From the NCBI GenBank assembly GCA_003956705.1, contig QZCP01000779.1, forward strand, positions 124,001-188,000: a DNA stretch of 64,000 bases, read 5' to 3'. Shown in pieces: positions 22,834 to 33,642 of this stretch; the stretch's first letter is position 1; each line of letters begins with the position of its first letter. A program made the position numbers and the translations under genes. The notes beneath the pieces were generated by a model, which saw only the letters and a program-made list of their open reading frames with translations, ran no database searches and was not told the DNA's origin. This stretch comes from Brevipalpus yothersi. Lineage: Eukaryota > Arthropoda > Arachnida > Trombidiformes > Tenuipalpidae.

Positions 22834-23650
22834 TACCGTATTTCTGCGTAAATAAGGCAGACTAAAAAGTGATTCACTGGTCGTGAACTAAGGCACAAAT
22901 TAGCTCATCCAGAGATAGTGAAGCGTCCATGGGCTACCAGTTATCAGGTTCAATCGTTATCAAATCGAACTGATGATTTTCCAGACTCTGAATTTGACTC
23001 TTTACGGGTTGAAGACTTGCTCTATAGCTTCGATTTTTCCTCAGCGACAAAATCTGTTCCCTCGCATACATGCCTTGTATCTGAGAATTTTTTCAAAATT
23101 AAGACTGCCTAAAAAGCGCGGAAATACGGTACTCTCGCTCTTTTAAAACAGAGGTAAGAATTAATCACCGGCCATGGATTAAGGCACAGATTACATCATA
23201 TACTAAGAGCTATGAGCCATTAAGCAATTCGACTCCATTCTACTCGCATACATGCCTTGTACCTCGGAATTTTCTGAAGACTGTCTCAGAAGCGCGGAAA
23301 TATAATAGTTCAGCAGCATGAATAACTTGATCGAGAGATCTTGGGTGGTATTGTTCCACATAGTATTTCAATCGATCAAACAAGCTCTCAATCAAGTTGA
23401 GAAACGGAGAATAAGGAGGCAAAAAGATGAGTTCAATCTCGATCGCAGTAATTAGGTTTCTAACCAGCTTATGATAATGAGATCTCACATTGTCCATCAC
23501 CAGATACACCTTCTGATGGATATCAATGATCAGGAAATTGATGACCTGCTTCACATATTCAATGAATACGTCTGTATTGAACGCCCCTTCTCCAGCTTCA
23601 TAGAAAAAGACAGATTTCAATTCATTGTCGCACAATTGATCTTGTCAAAC
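22640..23650 (-). pseudogene. Tc1/mariner-type transposase fragment, interrupted
   Basis: The frame 23,635-23,240 keeps VYLVMDNVRSHYHKLV (second Asp) and LPPYSPFLNLIESLFDRLKY, where the catalytic Glu is kept in an altered Pro-Ile-Glu-Asn box. The rest of the C-terminus lies beyond an insertion at 22,834-23,307. Homologous to the fragment at 18,560-19,018, which lacks the insertion, so the insertion came after the segmental duplication. Confidence 0.6.
22834..23307. mobile_element. MITE pair related to the pogo-like element
   Basis: The left end TACCGTATTTCTGCG (22,834) and the right end, complement TACCGTATTTCCGCGCTTTT (ending 23,131), form imperfect terminal repeats of about 30 bp. A second, partial copy of the right half follows (23,132-23,307), repeating CTCGCATACATGCCTTGTA and GCGCGGAAATA. 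Compared with the empty site at about 18,665, the whole block is an insertion at TA. The ends resemble those of the pogo-like transposon at 29,367 (TACCGTAAATTCGCGCTTTT). Confidence 0.7.
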
Positions 23651-24285
23651 TGAAAGCTTGAAGTTCAGATAACAAATTGATTTAGCTCTTGACTTACGTT
23701 GTATATTAAACCTGATATTTAGAAACATCCGATTTGAAGCTATGTTGGTTCGCTATCCGAGCTCGAAATTCACACAGGGGCCTAGCAACTCTCTAGTTAT
23801 CCCTAATTCTGATGATGGTGAGTTTGTCAATGCTCTATGTATCAAAAGTTATCAATATCAGTGAATTGATGCAAGTCTGTGATTTCTTTTGAAGAAATAT
23901 TCTTCCTAGTAAATGAATCTTATGCTTATTGAGTACACTCATATCCGCCTGTAGCAATGTAAGAAGAACGCTGCATTGTGTTGAGCTTGAGTATGCAATT
24001 CTTTGAGGTGGTCAGCATGCTAAGCTATTGATAGGCGGTAGTGCCTACCTTCATGGTACATTTACACTTGTTTAATGTTTGATGAGAAAGCTGTATCTAA
24101 TTTCGAGGAAGGACCCTCTTGAGTATCATCCTCTTTCTCCAGTTGATTGAGTTCGTGCAATCAAAAGCTTTACTTTGAGTGAAATTGAATCGAGTGAACA
24201 TATCAAGTTTTGAGATCATTTTCTAGTGAGTAATCAGCAATCACAGTAATAAAGTTATGAACTCACAAAATTCATCGAGCTAAAC

Positions 24286-25004
24286 ATGTATTCGGATTAT
24301 AAGAGAATTTCTTCATGTTTAGGCTTCACGTTTTTGATTTGCTTTCTCACTGTATGCATTCTGTTTCCACAATGCTCCCAAACAAAGATGGCTCCGATAA
24401 AGATTTCTGATATTGGAAAAAGTTTTAGTGGTCCTGGGAAAGGAATTTGTGTTCTGGGTGAAGTCTATATCAGATATGGATTGAAGAAGAAGAGGAATTG
24501 GTACAATCCTAGAAAAGAAATCATTGATTGCTTATTTAAGGTAACATCCGTCTTCAAGTGATCCGAAATGTATTCATGTGAACCATTCTTCTCTTTCAGC
24601 ATAAACCAAAAAGGTTCGATGGTTTTGACCAATTTTGCTTTATGACACATGGATTTTTCAAATTTGAACACATGAAGCAATTGGTCGAATATTGTAATCG
24701 GAGGCGTCTATCTTTGGTGAGCAATAATTCATGAGATCACCTGGACTTGATCAATAGAAATTCAATATCATTTCAGATGTACTCATGCTCCAATCATACA
24801 TATTATAACACTCCACCACTTATCGAGGTAAATTCCATCTCTTATAGCTCATGATTGGTGCAATAATATCTGTTGACTTTACAGAAATGTGCTTTAGAAT
24901 TGGCAAAAAAATTGGAAAGCAAATCCAAAACTACTCCTGGAACGAAGTCACCTCGATCTACTCGTAAGCTAAATAGAAAATCATCAAAACGATGGTTATT
25001 GTGA
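24286..25004 (+). CDS. secreted four-exon family, copy D (short tail)
   Basis: Exons 24,286-24,540, 24,600-24,716, 24,777-24,827 and 24,885-25,004 join in phase 0 to 180 residues. Signal peptide core LGFTFLICFLTVCILF, then GICVLGEVYIRYGLKKK, followed by a small insertion before the exon-end Cys. Exon 2 keeps GFFKFEHMKQLVEYC, exon 3 YSCSNHTYYN and exon 4 KCALELAKKLESK. Relative to copy C the last exon is frameshifted just before the VIIVTNV patch and stops at KRWLL. The MVIIVT and KNAS codons are still visible downstream in another frame. Either a genuinely shorter protein or early decay; copy E shares the change. Confidence 0.6.
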
Positions 25005-25240
25005 CCCTAGTTTGTGAATCAAATGCAAATGATGCCTGCAAATATGAGAAATAAAGAAAAATAGAAAGAGCCTCCAACACGTATCTATTCTTATTATTAT
25101 CAACCAATGGTAACGAAATAGGACTCAGACCCCGACATTCAATCAGAGAAGGTAGAAAATTGTTTGAGACCATGATATACAAATAGAATAATAAGTATAG
25201 ACCTGCTCATGTTGAGATCTGATAACCACGCATTCAATTT
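25005..25240. repeat. duplicated downstream block (mate 28,359-28,598)
   Basis: Nearly identical to the DNA after copy E, including CCAATGGTAACGAAATAGGA and GAGAAGGTAGAAAATTGTTT, showing that copies D and E arose by a recent segmental duplication. Confidence 0.85.
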
Positions 25241-25650
25241 TTTGACTAGAAAAGTCCAGGCAAGTTCCAAGAGAAAAATTCCATAAATTCAACCAAAACG
25301 CTTTTTGGAGGAGCATAGTGAATACATTATGTATTTTACTACATAAAAAGGAAAAGTCTTTCATTCTCGGAGAAAACTTATCTGATCAAGTGGACTCCTT
25401 TTTCTGTCCATGTGTAAATTTTCCTCTCTCGATCACTTAGTTTAAGATTTGTTTCCCCAAACTTGTAGAATTTCAAGCCATTGGCTGGACCAATATCTAA
25501 GTGTCATTTCTGAAAACTTCCATGTTGACCTTTTTGACCAGATATTCAACCGTAACAAATACATTTCTAACGATGTGACAGAAATTCTTGATTTGACTGA
25601 CCAACTATGAGGAATGAAGAAAAACATTAATAATCGCGTATCAATAAATA
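25241..25650. other. intergenic, nothing recognised
   Basis: Short frames only; no motif, repeat or RNA gene seen before the intact mariner-type element. Confidence 0.4.
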
Positions 25651-25652
25651 TA

Positions 25653-27080
25653 CAGTCAAACTAAAATGAGACCATACATGAATCAAAATCTAGACAACAC
25701 TGATCAAAATGAAAAAAACATCCTTGAGCACCTAGGTCAGGTCACCGATGGAGTCAAAATGAACCAAACACTGTTCATTTTCTGAGGAACATGACTCAAA
25801 AAGAAACAAACACTTCTTCTTCTCTGAAAAAACGATAAGAAGAGGTCAAAAATTTGTTATAAATTCGATGAAAATATGCACAAAATCATTCATTGCTTCT
25901 ACAATTTAGTTAGTTGTAAGATGGCTACCAAAACTAAAGTATCAAAAGAGATGAAAGAGTTAATTATGAGAGAGTATCGGAGGGGTGAGAAGCAAAAAGA
26001 TATAGCTGCTCGTTGTGATCTGAATTACAACACAGTGAGATCTATCATTCACAGTGCTAACAAGTATGGTATTGTTTCGAGACCCAGAGGTCATCGGAAA
26101 AAAAAATTACAATCAATACATATTGATTTCATTCAAAGTATATTGGAAGAAGATTGCCAAAAAACGCTTGAAGAATTGGCTGAACTGATCGAATCGAACT
26201 ACAGTATCTCCGTGTGTCCATCAACTATTGGTGATTACTTACACAATACCCTGAACTTTTCATTCAAGCGGATATCACCTGTGCCTGAGCGTCGAAATAC
26301 TCCGGATGTGATTCAAAAAAGGAAAGAGTATGCTTTCAAGTTCCTGGAGATGGACCGAAGTCGAGAAAAAGTTTTTTTCATCGATGAAACAGGGATTCAA
26401 GTTCATGCTCGACTCAACTATGGATGGTCCAAGAAAGGTGGTAGAGCAAACGTTCCCGTTCAAGCTGTTCGAGGTAGAGCTTATTCAATTTGTGCTGCGA
26501 TGAATTGTGAAAGTTTGTTCTTCTACGAATGCAAAGAGCGAGCCTATGGTACCGAATCATTCATCGAATATTTGAAAGAATTCATTGCTTATCTCGAGTC
26601 ATCATCAATTTCAGATGCTTATATTGTGATGGACAATGTTCCATTCCATCATGCACAACTAGTAGAAAATTTAATCGCCTCAACTTCTCATCAAATAGTT
26701 TTCCTGCCTCCATATTCACCCTTCTTGAACCCTATCGAAAACCTTTTCAATCAGTTGAAACACTACGTGAAAAAATTCAAACCATCAGATCATGAAGAAG
26801 TATTCAGAGGAGTTGAGCTAGCATCACAAATGATCAGTCCACAGGAATGTATGAATTACTATACACACATGATGAAATATATCCCGAGATGCATTCAGGA
26901 AGCTATAATAGAAAACTGATGTTGCTCTCATTTTGATTAATGTTTAACTGATATTGACTATTGTTTTATTCATTTTGACTCGAGACAACAAGGCCATTTT
27001 CTCGACCTCGACTGTTGGTCTCATTTTGATTTGTGTTTTTCTGATATTGACCAGTGTATGGTCTCATTTTAGTTTGACTG
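25653..27080 (+). mobile_element. complete mariner-type transposon, 1.43 kb
   Basis: Perfect inverted ends of 25 bp (CAGTCAAACTAAAATGAGAC.. at 25,653 and the complement ending at 27,080), with TA on both sides (25,651-25,652 and 27,081-27,082). Between the ends and the gene there are repeated copies of TCAAAATGA or its complement (for example near 25,707, 25,753, 26,930 and 27,022), likely transposase-binding sub-terminal repeats. It carries one intact transposase. Confidence 0.93.
25921..26919 (+). CDS. intact Tc1/mariner-type DDE transposase
   Basis: 333 residues from the Met at 25,921 (an in-frame upstream Met at 25,876 would add 15). An N-terminal helix-turn-helix region contains EMKELIMREYRRGEKQKDIA and the linker RPRGHRKKK. 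Catalytic residues: FFIDETGIQVHARLNYGWS (Asp), YIVMDNVPFHH (Asp), then FLPPYSPFLNPIENLFNQLK (Glu), with 34 residues between the second Asp and the Glu. No stops or frameshifts. Together with perfect ends and TA target duplications, this suggests a recently active autonomous element. Confidence 0.93.
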   Translation: MATKTKVSKEMKELIMREYRRGEKQKDIAARCDLNYNTVRSIIHSANKYGIVSRPRGHRKKKLQSIHIDFIQSILEEDCQKTLEELAELIESNYSISVCPSTIGDYLHNTLNFSFKRISPVPERRNTPDVIQKRKEYAFKFLEMDRSREKVFFIDETGIQVHARLNYGWSKKGGRANVPVQAVRGRAYSICAAMNCESLFFYECKERAYGTESFIEYLKEFIAYLESSSISDAYIVMDNVPFHHAQLVENLIASTSHQIVFLPPYSPFLNPIENLFNQLKHYVKKFKPSDHEEVFRGVELASQMISPQECMNYYTHMMKYIPRCIQEAIIEN

Positions 27081-27397
27081 TATCTCGAAGTATCTGTTCA
27101 GTTGTGAAAAACTGCAATCGGATTGCAGCTACAGTGTTGTACCTGAAAAAACGAACTATGTCCCACATCATATTTCTTCAAGAAAATTTATAGGGAATAA
27201 AAATCCAGAACTGATCAAGGAAGAGTCTCGAATCATGCAATCAATCTGAAACCTTGAGAAGATTACATCATTGAGACACATTCTTAGAAACTATGTAAGT
27301 TATGAAACGGGTGAGAAAAAAACGCAATCCGATTATCTATAATGAGTGTTGAGCTTAAATTAGGCAATTCCCTGAGGCGGCCAGCATACTTAGCTAT

Positions 27398-27400
<3 letters not shown>

Positions 27401-27428
<28 letters not shown>
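27401..27428. repeat. (GA)n microsatellite
   Basis: About 14 uninterrupted GA units upstream of copy E. Confidence 0.95.
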
Positions 27429-27430
<2 letters not shown>

Positions 27431-27644
27431 TGATCAGAAAGCTTCGTAAAATTTTGAAAAAGGGCCATCTTGGTTATCATTCTCTCTTTTCAGTAGATTG
27501 AAATCATGCATACAAGAACTCTTACCTGATTGAAATTGGATCGAGTGAACATATCGAGTTTTGGGATTATTTTCTGATTCTGTAGTGAGTAATCACCAAT
27601 CACAGTAATCAAGTGATGAACTTGCAAAATTCATTGAGTTGAAC

Positions 27645-28358
27645 ATGTATTCGGATTGTGAGAGAATTTTTTCATGTTTAGGCTTCACGTTTTTGATTTG
27701 CCTCCTCACTGTATTCATTTTGTTTCCACAATGCTCCCAAACAAAGATGGATCCGATAAAGATTTCGGATATCGGAAAAAATTTTAGCGGTAAAGGGAAA
27801 GGAATTTGTGTTTTGGGAGAAGTCTATGTCAGATATGGGTTGAGAAAGGATAAGAGGGAAGGACCAAGAAAAGCCTACAAATGCCTAGCGAAGGTAATAT
27901 TCATCTTCGAGTGATTCAAAATGAATTCCATCTAGTAAATCTTCTCCCAGTCAATGCCGAATGAACGTTGGACTTATGCTATGTATACAACCTGCTTGAA
28001 AAGACATGGATTCTTCTGGTATGAACGGATGGACCAGTTGATAAGATATTGTAATGAGAGGCGCCTAATGATGGTGAGGAATAATCTATGAGATGACTTG
28101 GACTTGATTAATACAAAATCGATGTCATTCCAGCCGTACCATTGCAATTCTTCTAATTTCCGCCCCTCAGAAGAGATTGAGGTAAATTCCATCTCTTATA
28201 GCTCATGATTGGTGCAATAATATCTGTTGACTTTACAGAAATGTGCTTTAGAATTGGCAAAAAAATTGGAAAGCAAATCCAAAACTACTCCAGGAACGAA
28301 GTCACCTCGATCTACTCGTAAGCTAAATAAAAAATCATCAAAACGATGGTTATTGTGA
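27645..28358 (+). CDS. secreted four-exon family, copy E (short tail)
   Basis: Exons 27,645-27,893, 27,951-28,073, 28,134-28,181 and 28,239-28,358 join to 179 residues. Signal peptide core LGFTFLICLLTVFILF, then GICVLGEVYVRYGLRKDK. Exon 2 has TTCLKRHGFFWYERMDQL and RYC, exon 3 PYHCNSSNF, exon 4 KCALELAKKLESK. The same frameshifted short tail as copy D, so the change predates their duplication. Exons 1 and 2 differ much more between D and E than exon 4 and the 3' flank, suggesting either faster evolution of the mature domain or gene conversion of the 3' end. Confidence 0.6.
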
Positions 28359-28598
28359 CCCAAGTTAGTGAATCAAATGCAAATGATGCCTGCAAATATG
28401 AAAAATAAAGTAAAATAGAAAGAGTCTCCAACACGTATCTATTCTTATTATTATCAACCAATGGTAACGAAATAGGACTTAGACCCCGACATTCAATCAG
28501 AGAAGGTAGAAAATTGTTTGAGACCCTGATAGACAAATAGAATAATAAGTATATACTTGCTGTTGTTGAGATCTGATAATCACGCATCCAACCTCATG

Positions 28599-29366
28599 GC
28601 TAAAAAAGTTAGGGATTCGAGTAATAAAAGTTAAGAGTATGGATGGTATGGCCATCGGCCAAAGAAAAGTGTTATCTATCGTCGGAACACATTGAGAAGG
28701 AATACTCAGGATAAGGTAGCTCGAATGGCCAGAAAAAGCTACAAATTTAGGACAATAATTTCTGGTCAGTAGATTAGCAAAAGTGAATTAATGATATGAT
28801 AGTCGAGTCAAATGACTCGATGTAATGAGGAGGGTTAGCATTGCTCGGTACAAAGAATAAATGAAAATAATCACTTAGAGTGAGACCGGGATCTTATTCT
28901 CATTGCTGTTTTTCTCAGTGAATCAGCCATATTTTCTCCTTAATCCATCTCTTTTTCTGGGAGCTTTTTCCTCCAGTAAATTCGATGATAGCGATAGTCA
29001 TGAATGATTACCCATTACTTACGATCCCTTACGATCGATTCCTTAGGTTGTTGAGCCTATTAGCTGTGAGCTGCTCTCAAGCTCATAAGTTGGTTAAGTA
29101 TTAATAGTAATAAGAAGTTATCGATTCTCAATCGTACTTTATTCTAGATCTTGGTGGTATCAGCATAAAATTTGATAATTTTCTCACAAAAGGACTAGAA
29201 TTTGTTGATTCAAGCAAATTTTCGTCAGATATTTTTAATTGATGTTAACAATTAACTACAATAGTTCCCAGCTGAAAAATTTGATTCAACTCGCGTTACT
29301 ACGGATATCACTTTTCTTCTTACAAGTTATAGGAATACCCGTATCCAGATCGAATCAATTTTAATA
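28599..29366. other. intergenic, nothing recognised
   Basis: No frame or repeat of note between the duplicated flank of copy E and the pogo-like transposon. Confidence 0.4.
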
Positions 29367-29647
29367 TACCGTAAATTCGCGCTTTTGAGTCGCGTTTATA
29401 TTCGAGAGAAATTCGTTTAGTAAGACTCTCTTGCGCGGGAATTAAGCCACGCGCTGAAGGAAATGCAAAGTTGCAAAACGAGTATTTTTACCGGTTAAAC
29501 TCAGAGAAAAGCATGCGGAAATTCGAAAATAGGCGAACTGATAATTCGAAAGATAATAGAAACGATAAGGACTAGAGCATGAGAGAGTCAGCGTGTGAAC
29601 GGTAGAGAAGAAGCCATTTTTCTGTTACATGTGGTCATCATCGAATC

Positions 29648-31276
29648 ATGGAAAACAGTGAAAATTCGATTATGACCGGTGATTTTGATTATGATTTGTT
29701 TGCTGAAACTCTCAGCACTGAAAGTGATCAAACCATCATCATGGAACCGGCTAATGAGACTGGTACTAGTGTGTCCAACGGCATGAGTGATGAAGAAGAT
29801 GGTAAGTTAAAGTGATTGATCATAGTGTTTGTTTCAACCGGTGCCTTCTTCATAGATGCTGGTACTTCTTTCACCTTAAATACTCAGAGCTTCGATGAAT
29901 TCCTCAATGGACCGGTGTTGTCCCAAGAAAGTCTCGATTTATCCCAAACACCTAAGAGGAAACGGTACAAGCTCTCAACCAAGATCCAAATGGTGAAAAT
30001 TATGGAAGAGAATAATGTACCGGTGAAAAATCTATCAGAATCAACGAATATTCATCGGAGGAATTTAGAACGGTGGAGAAACCAGAAAGAAGAATTGAAA
30101 AAAGCTGTTGAAGTCAGGAAAATTGAGATAAGGAAACGGTCCAACCTAACGAAAGATAGAAGGCAACGTGCTAAATATCCTCAAATTGAAAAAGCCGTTT
30201 ATGACCGTTTTCAAGCTAGAAGAAGTCTGGGCTTGATAGTTAATGGTAAATGGATTCAAATAGCTGCCAGAGAAGAGGCAGCTAAGCATGGAATAGATGA
30301 AACCGTTTTTCGAGCATCGAAAGGATGGACATCACGATTCTTGAAACGGTATGATATAACTCTCAGATCACCGACTAGTGTTGGTCAAAAAGACCCAGAG
30401 GATGCAAGAGAGCAAGCTCTCGATTTCATCGATTACTTTTCAAGGCTCCGTCAACGGTTGAACGGGTATCAAATCACCTATGCCAATATGGATGAAGTGC
30501 CGGTTTGGTTTGATATGCCAGGCGGAAGAACCTATGATTATGAGGGTAATCGAACGATAAAGGTGTTCACTACCGGAAATGAGAAACTTAGGTTTACAGC
30601 AGTCTTGTGCACTCTATCAAACGGTGAGAGAGTGAAACCGATGCTAATCTTCAGAACATTGAAGGATATTGAGTATTTGGATGAGAATGTTTATGTCACC
30701 GGTTCCAAAGGTGGATCCATGACAGCTGAATTGATGGAAAAGTGGAGAAAAAACTGCTGGAGGGTTAGACCTAATTGTCAGCTAGAAAATATTGCCGGTG
30801 TGAAGTCAAAACGCAGAACGGTGTTGATCATTGACTCAGCTCGATCGCATCTTGATGCAGATTTACGAGAGAAATTGGACAAGTTCAACAATACTGAGCT
30901 GAAGATCATCACCGGTGGTATGACGAAGTACCTGCAACCAGCTGATGTTGTGTACAACAAGCCATTCAAGAATCATCTGAAAGAATATTGGGATGGATGG
31001 ATGGAGAACGGTGAGATTGAGCTTACAAGATCAGGAAGAAGGAGAGCAGCCACACGGCAAACGGTAATTAATTGGGTGAAAGACGCATTCCATTCAATTC
31101 CACCGGAAATGATTAAAAAAAGTTTTGATAAATGTGGAATAATGGACGAAGATGCATCAAACGAGCTCCATCACCGTTTATTGGAATTGATTACAGAAGA
31201 AAAAAATGCAGATTCTGAACCGGATGATCCAACTGGGATAACCGATAATGAAATGGAAAATGAGGACATGAACTAG
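29648..31276 (+). CDS. pogo/Tigger-type transposase, spliced
   Basis: Exon 1 (29,648-29,801) ends at GATG|gtaagt and a 54-nt intron closes with ttcatag, so exon 2 starts at 29,856; together 524 residues. An acidic N-terminus is followed by a Psq/CENP-B-like HTH (KRYKLSTKIQMVKIMEENN), then the second DNA-binding half (KGWTSRFLKRYDI). The DDE_1-type catalytic core follows: YANMDEVPVWFDM (Asp), TVLIIDSARSHLD (Asp) and GGMTKYLQPADVVYNKPFK (third acidic residue). The QPxDVxxNKPFK block is the pogo/Tigger hallmark. The stop TAG (31,274-31,276) overlaps the stop of the opposite-strand gene within one CTAG palindrome. Confidence 0.9.
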
Positions 31277-32383
31277 AATATTTCATCGGTATACAAGAAT
31301 TCTGACGATTTTTGTGCAATAAAAGCTTGGTTCTCTCTTTCGAATTCTTGTAGCCGGTTGATACCAATAAATTTGACGAGATCTTCTCTAAACGTTTGTG
31401 ACACTAATTTTTCTTCTCGATCCATTTCAGCAACACTCTTCAACGCCGGTCTATTAGCTTTCATTCGCCTTCCGTTCACCAAAACGAGATCCATACACTT
31501 GATCGCGAAATAAATGCGTTTATTGAGTCGCGTGTTCAAACCGGTGAGATCCCATGATAAATGAACACCATGATGCAGATAGTATGGGAAGATTGCCGGA
31601 CTATTCCTACTTGGGATGATATTCTTCGAAAAACTTGGAGTGACTGCTTCACCGGTGGCTTCGAACTTTTCCCTATTAATTTCTCCAAGCAAAGCACAGA
31701 ATCGGTTGAAAGTTAGGCTTTCTGGATCAATATTTCGACCTGTTCTGATGCAAAAGGTAACACTACCGGTGAATGCAAGAAAAACACGATCTTCACCATC
31801 TTTTATGAGCTCCCGGAAGCATCTCTTACCACCACCGATGAAACGTCGAGTAATCCCCGAGATTTGAGCTAAATTGAGACCTCTTAGAGCCGGTAGATAG
31901 TTGCTCCTGATGAAATCCATATCGGTGTGATTTCTATCCTGGAATGATGCTTCAACCGGTCTCACTATTACAATATGAGCCCATGGTTTGATCATTGAAC
32001 GGTATTGATCATCATCAACTAGATTGAAGCCAAAATATTTTGATACTTGGTCTTTGAAATCTTGTCCATTAGCGCAAACTATCACCGGTCTCTCCACTCC
32101 ATCTTCTTCTTTCAGATAAATCGGTAACTTTTCCATCTTTCTATCGTTCCCACTCTTATATCTTGTCCATGCCATGGTGATGAGACGTATTACTTCATCT
32201 TCTTCACCGGTTGAAGCTTCTCTCACATCGGGATGGAATTTCTGGGCCAATCTTCGATAGCTAAGGATCAAAACGGTTACATTCAATCATCTCAGATCAT
32301 CGATACACTTTCTCTTACCATCTAATCATTTCTGAAAATGTGGCACCGTTGAAGTTGAAGAGATCACTATACTTGAAAGGCAT
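31273..32383 (-). CDS. transposon-borne J-domain protein
   Basis: Exon 1 (32,383-32,319) ends at AGATG|gtaaga; a 58-nt intron ends ttag, and exon 2 runs 32,260-31,273, giving 350 residues. Residues 1-55 form a J-domain: helix I YSDLFNFN, helix II EMIRCYRRLAQKF, the invariant HPD tripeptide, then an amphipathic helix EEDEVIRLITMAWTRYK. The HPD loop is what stimulates Hsp70 ATPase in DnaJ proteins. Splicing restores helix I, which supports the intron. The remaining ~290 residues (for example YFGFNLVDDDQY, LAFTGSVTFCIRTGR, YYLHHGVHLSWDLTG) match nothing I know. No signal peptide or zinc domain. Its place inside the terminal repeats, tail to tail with the transposase, implies it is element cargo or an accessory factor. 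Confidence 0.75.
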
Positions 32384-32733
32384 ATTTGCATACAAAAACG
32401 GTATAAAAAAGCATTAAATGTATCACTTTCATCCAAACAATCAAAGAAAAATCGTTAAAATGACCAAATAACCGACAAAAACAAACAATCAAGAGTTTAA
32501 ACGCTAACAAACGCATGGTCAATTGTTTTAATCGGTTAGATCATCGGTAGCTTTAATCAGGAAGCGTAATCGTTATCATTGGTCGATAAGAGCGTCTTTT
32601 TTTGTGATGCATTTTTGACCGATGAGCAAATCAGTTTTAAGTTACATTGTCTTAGTCAATGAATTTTTTTTCGACTAACAACCGAACCGGTGATTCACCT
32701 CTAAGTCGCGCTTAAAAGCGCGAATTTACGGTA

Positions 32734-33642
32734 TATTCTCATCAAAAATTTTCTTTTTCATTGATTTTTTTGCCCCAAATAGTAAACTAGATTCATTCTT
32801 AGCTAATATATTATGAGGAGAGATAAACTTTAGTGGAGCACAAACACAATATAATTCATCTAATAAAACTACGTTTAGTTCCTACACTAACCTGCTGTAG
32901 TCAGTTAAACACAGAAACTAGCCGTTGGATTAACAGTGTCATGAGCTCATTGGAAATTAATTAGATAAATAGTAGCATAGAGCAAGATCATCAAAATTGG
33001 GAAGCTACTTTAGAAAATTCTTGTACTTTTCATTTATTGCTATTCAATGCCATTTCATAGTCTTCACTGTAATGATTTTTAGGCTGCATCGATTATCGCT
33101 GTAGTCTCATGTGCCAAGGGCTATTCTCTTATAAGAAACCAATTTTGACCAATATCTCAGTTTATCTGGTGAAAAATTTATGATCATGTTTTTGTGTAAT
33201 TAAGTTTGCTAACAAGAAAACGAGAAAGAGGCTTTTTTAAATCGATAGAAGATCTTATTTCCTCAAAATTCTTCGATTGAAAATCAGTTTTTCACAATGC
33301 CAGTGAAGAACTTTGATGGTTTATGATTGATTGACTTGATTTTCTAACACTATTCTCACAAGAGGTGCAAAGAAAAATTAAAAATTAAGTCAAGCTCCCA
33401 ACAGAAACCGTTATTCACAAATAAATTTGAACTAAAAGGCGATGCTGACATCAGAATACCTTCGAATCTCTCTAAAATAATTATATAGATCAATTTCACT
33501 CACAAACACCAGATAATTTTGGGGATAATCTTCTGTGCATACGATCATCAACCCTTTGGATCCCATAAACATGGTTGCAACGATTATGAAGTTTTTCTCC
33601 TTGATTGGAGGTTGTGATCGTAGATGGTTCAAAAATGACATA
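32734..33642. other. intergenic; possible downstream exon near 33,432-33,640
   Basis: A minus-strand frame ending at 33,432 contains a hydrophobic run (NFIIVATMFMGSKGLMIV) and might be a last exon of the gene at 33,643-34,011, but I could not place a convincing splice pair. Confidence 0.3.

Larger units (their letters stand above)
29490..32691. promoter_or_regulatory. dispersed ACCGGT motif array
   Basis: ACCGGT occurs at 29,490, 29,675, 29,837, 29,911, 30,019, 30,698, 30,911, 31,540, 31,651, 31,765, 31,955, 32,084, 32,206 and 32,686. Related AACGGT/GCCGGT/ACCGTT sites fill many gaps. I noticed only two ACCGGT elsewhere in the window (near 22,172 and 49,048). Sites fall in coding exons of both genes, in the transposase intron and in the terminal spacers, so codon usage does not explain them. 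Confidence 0.8.
29367..32733 (+). mobile_element. pogo-like two-gene transposon, 3.37 kb
   Basis: Ends TACCGTAAATTCGCGCTTTT at 29,367-29,386 and its exact complement at 32,714-32,733; TA flanks both sides. The inner side of the right end forms a perfect hairpin, TCGCGCTT-AA-AAGCGCGA. Two convergent, intron-containing genes fill the element: a CENP-B/pogo-type transposase (+) and a J-domain protein (-). At least 14 ACCGGT hexamers and many CGGT-core variants are spread through ends, exons and introns. The element has more CpG than its surroundings. No stop or frameshift was seen in either gene, so it may be recent. Confidence 0.9.
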
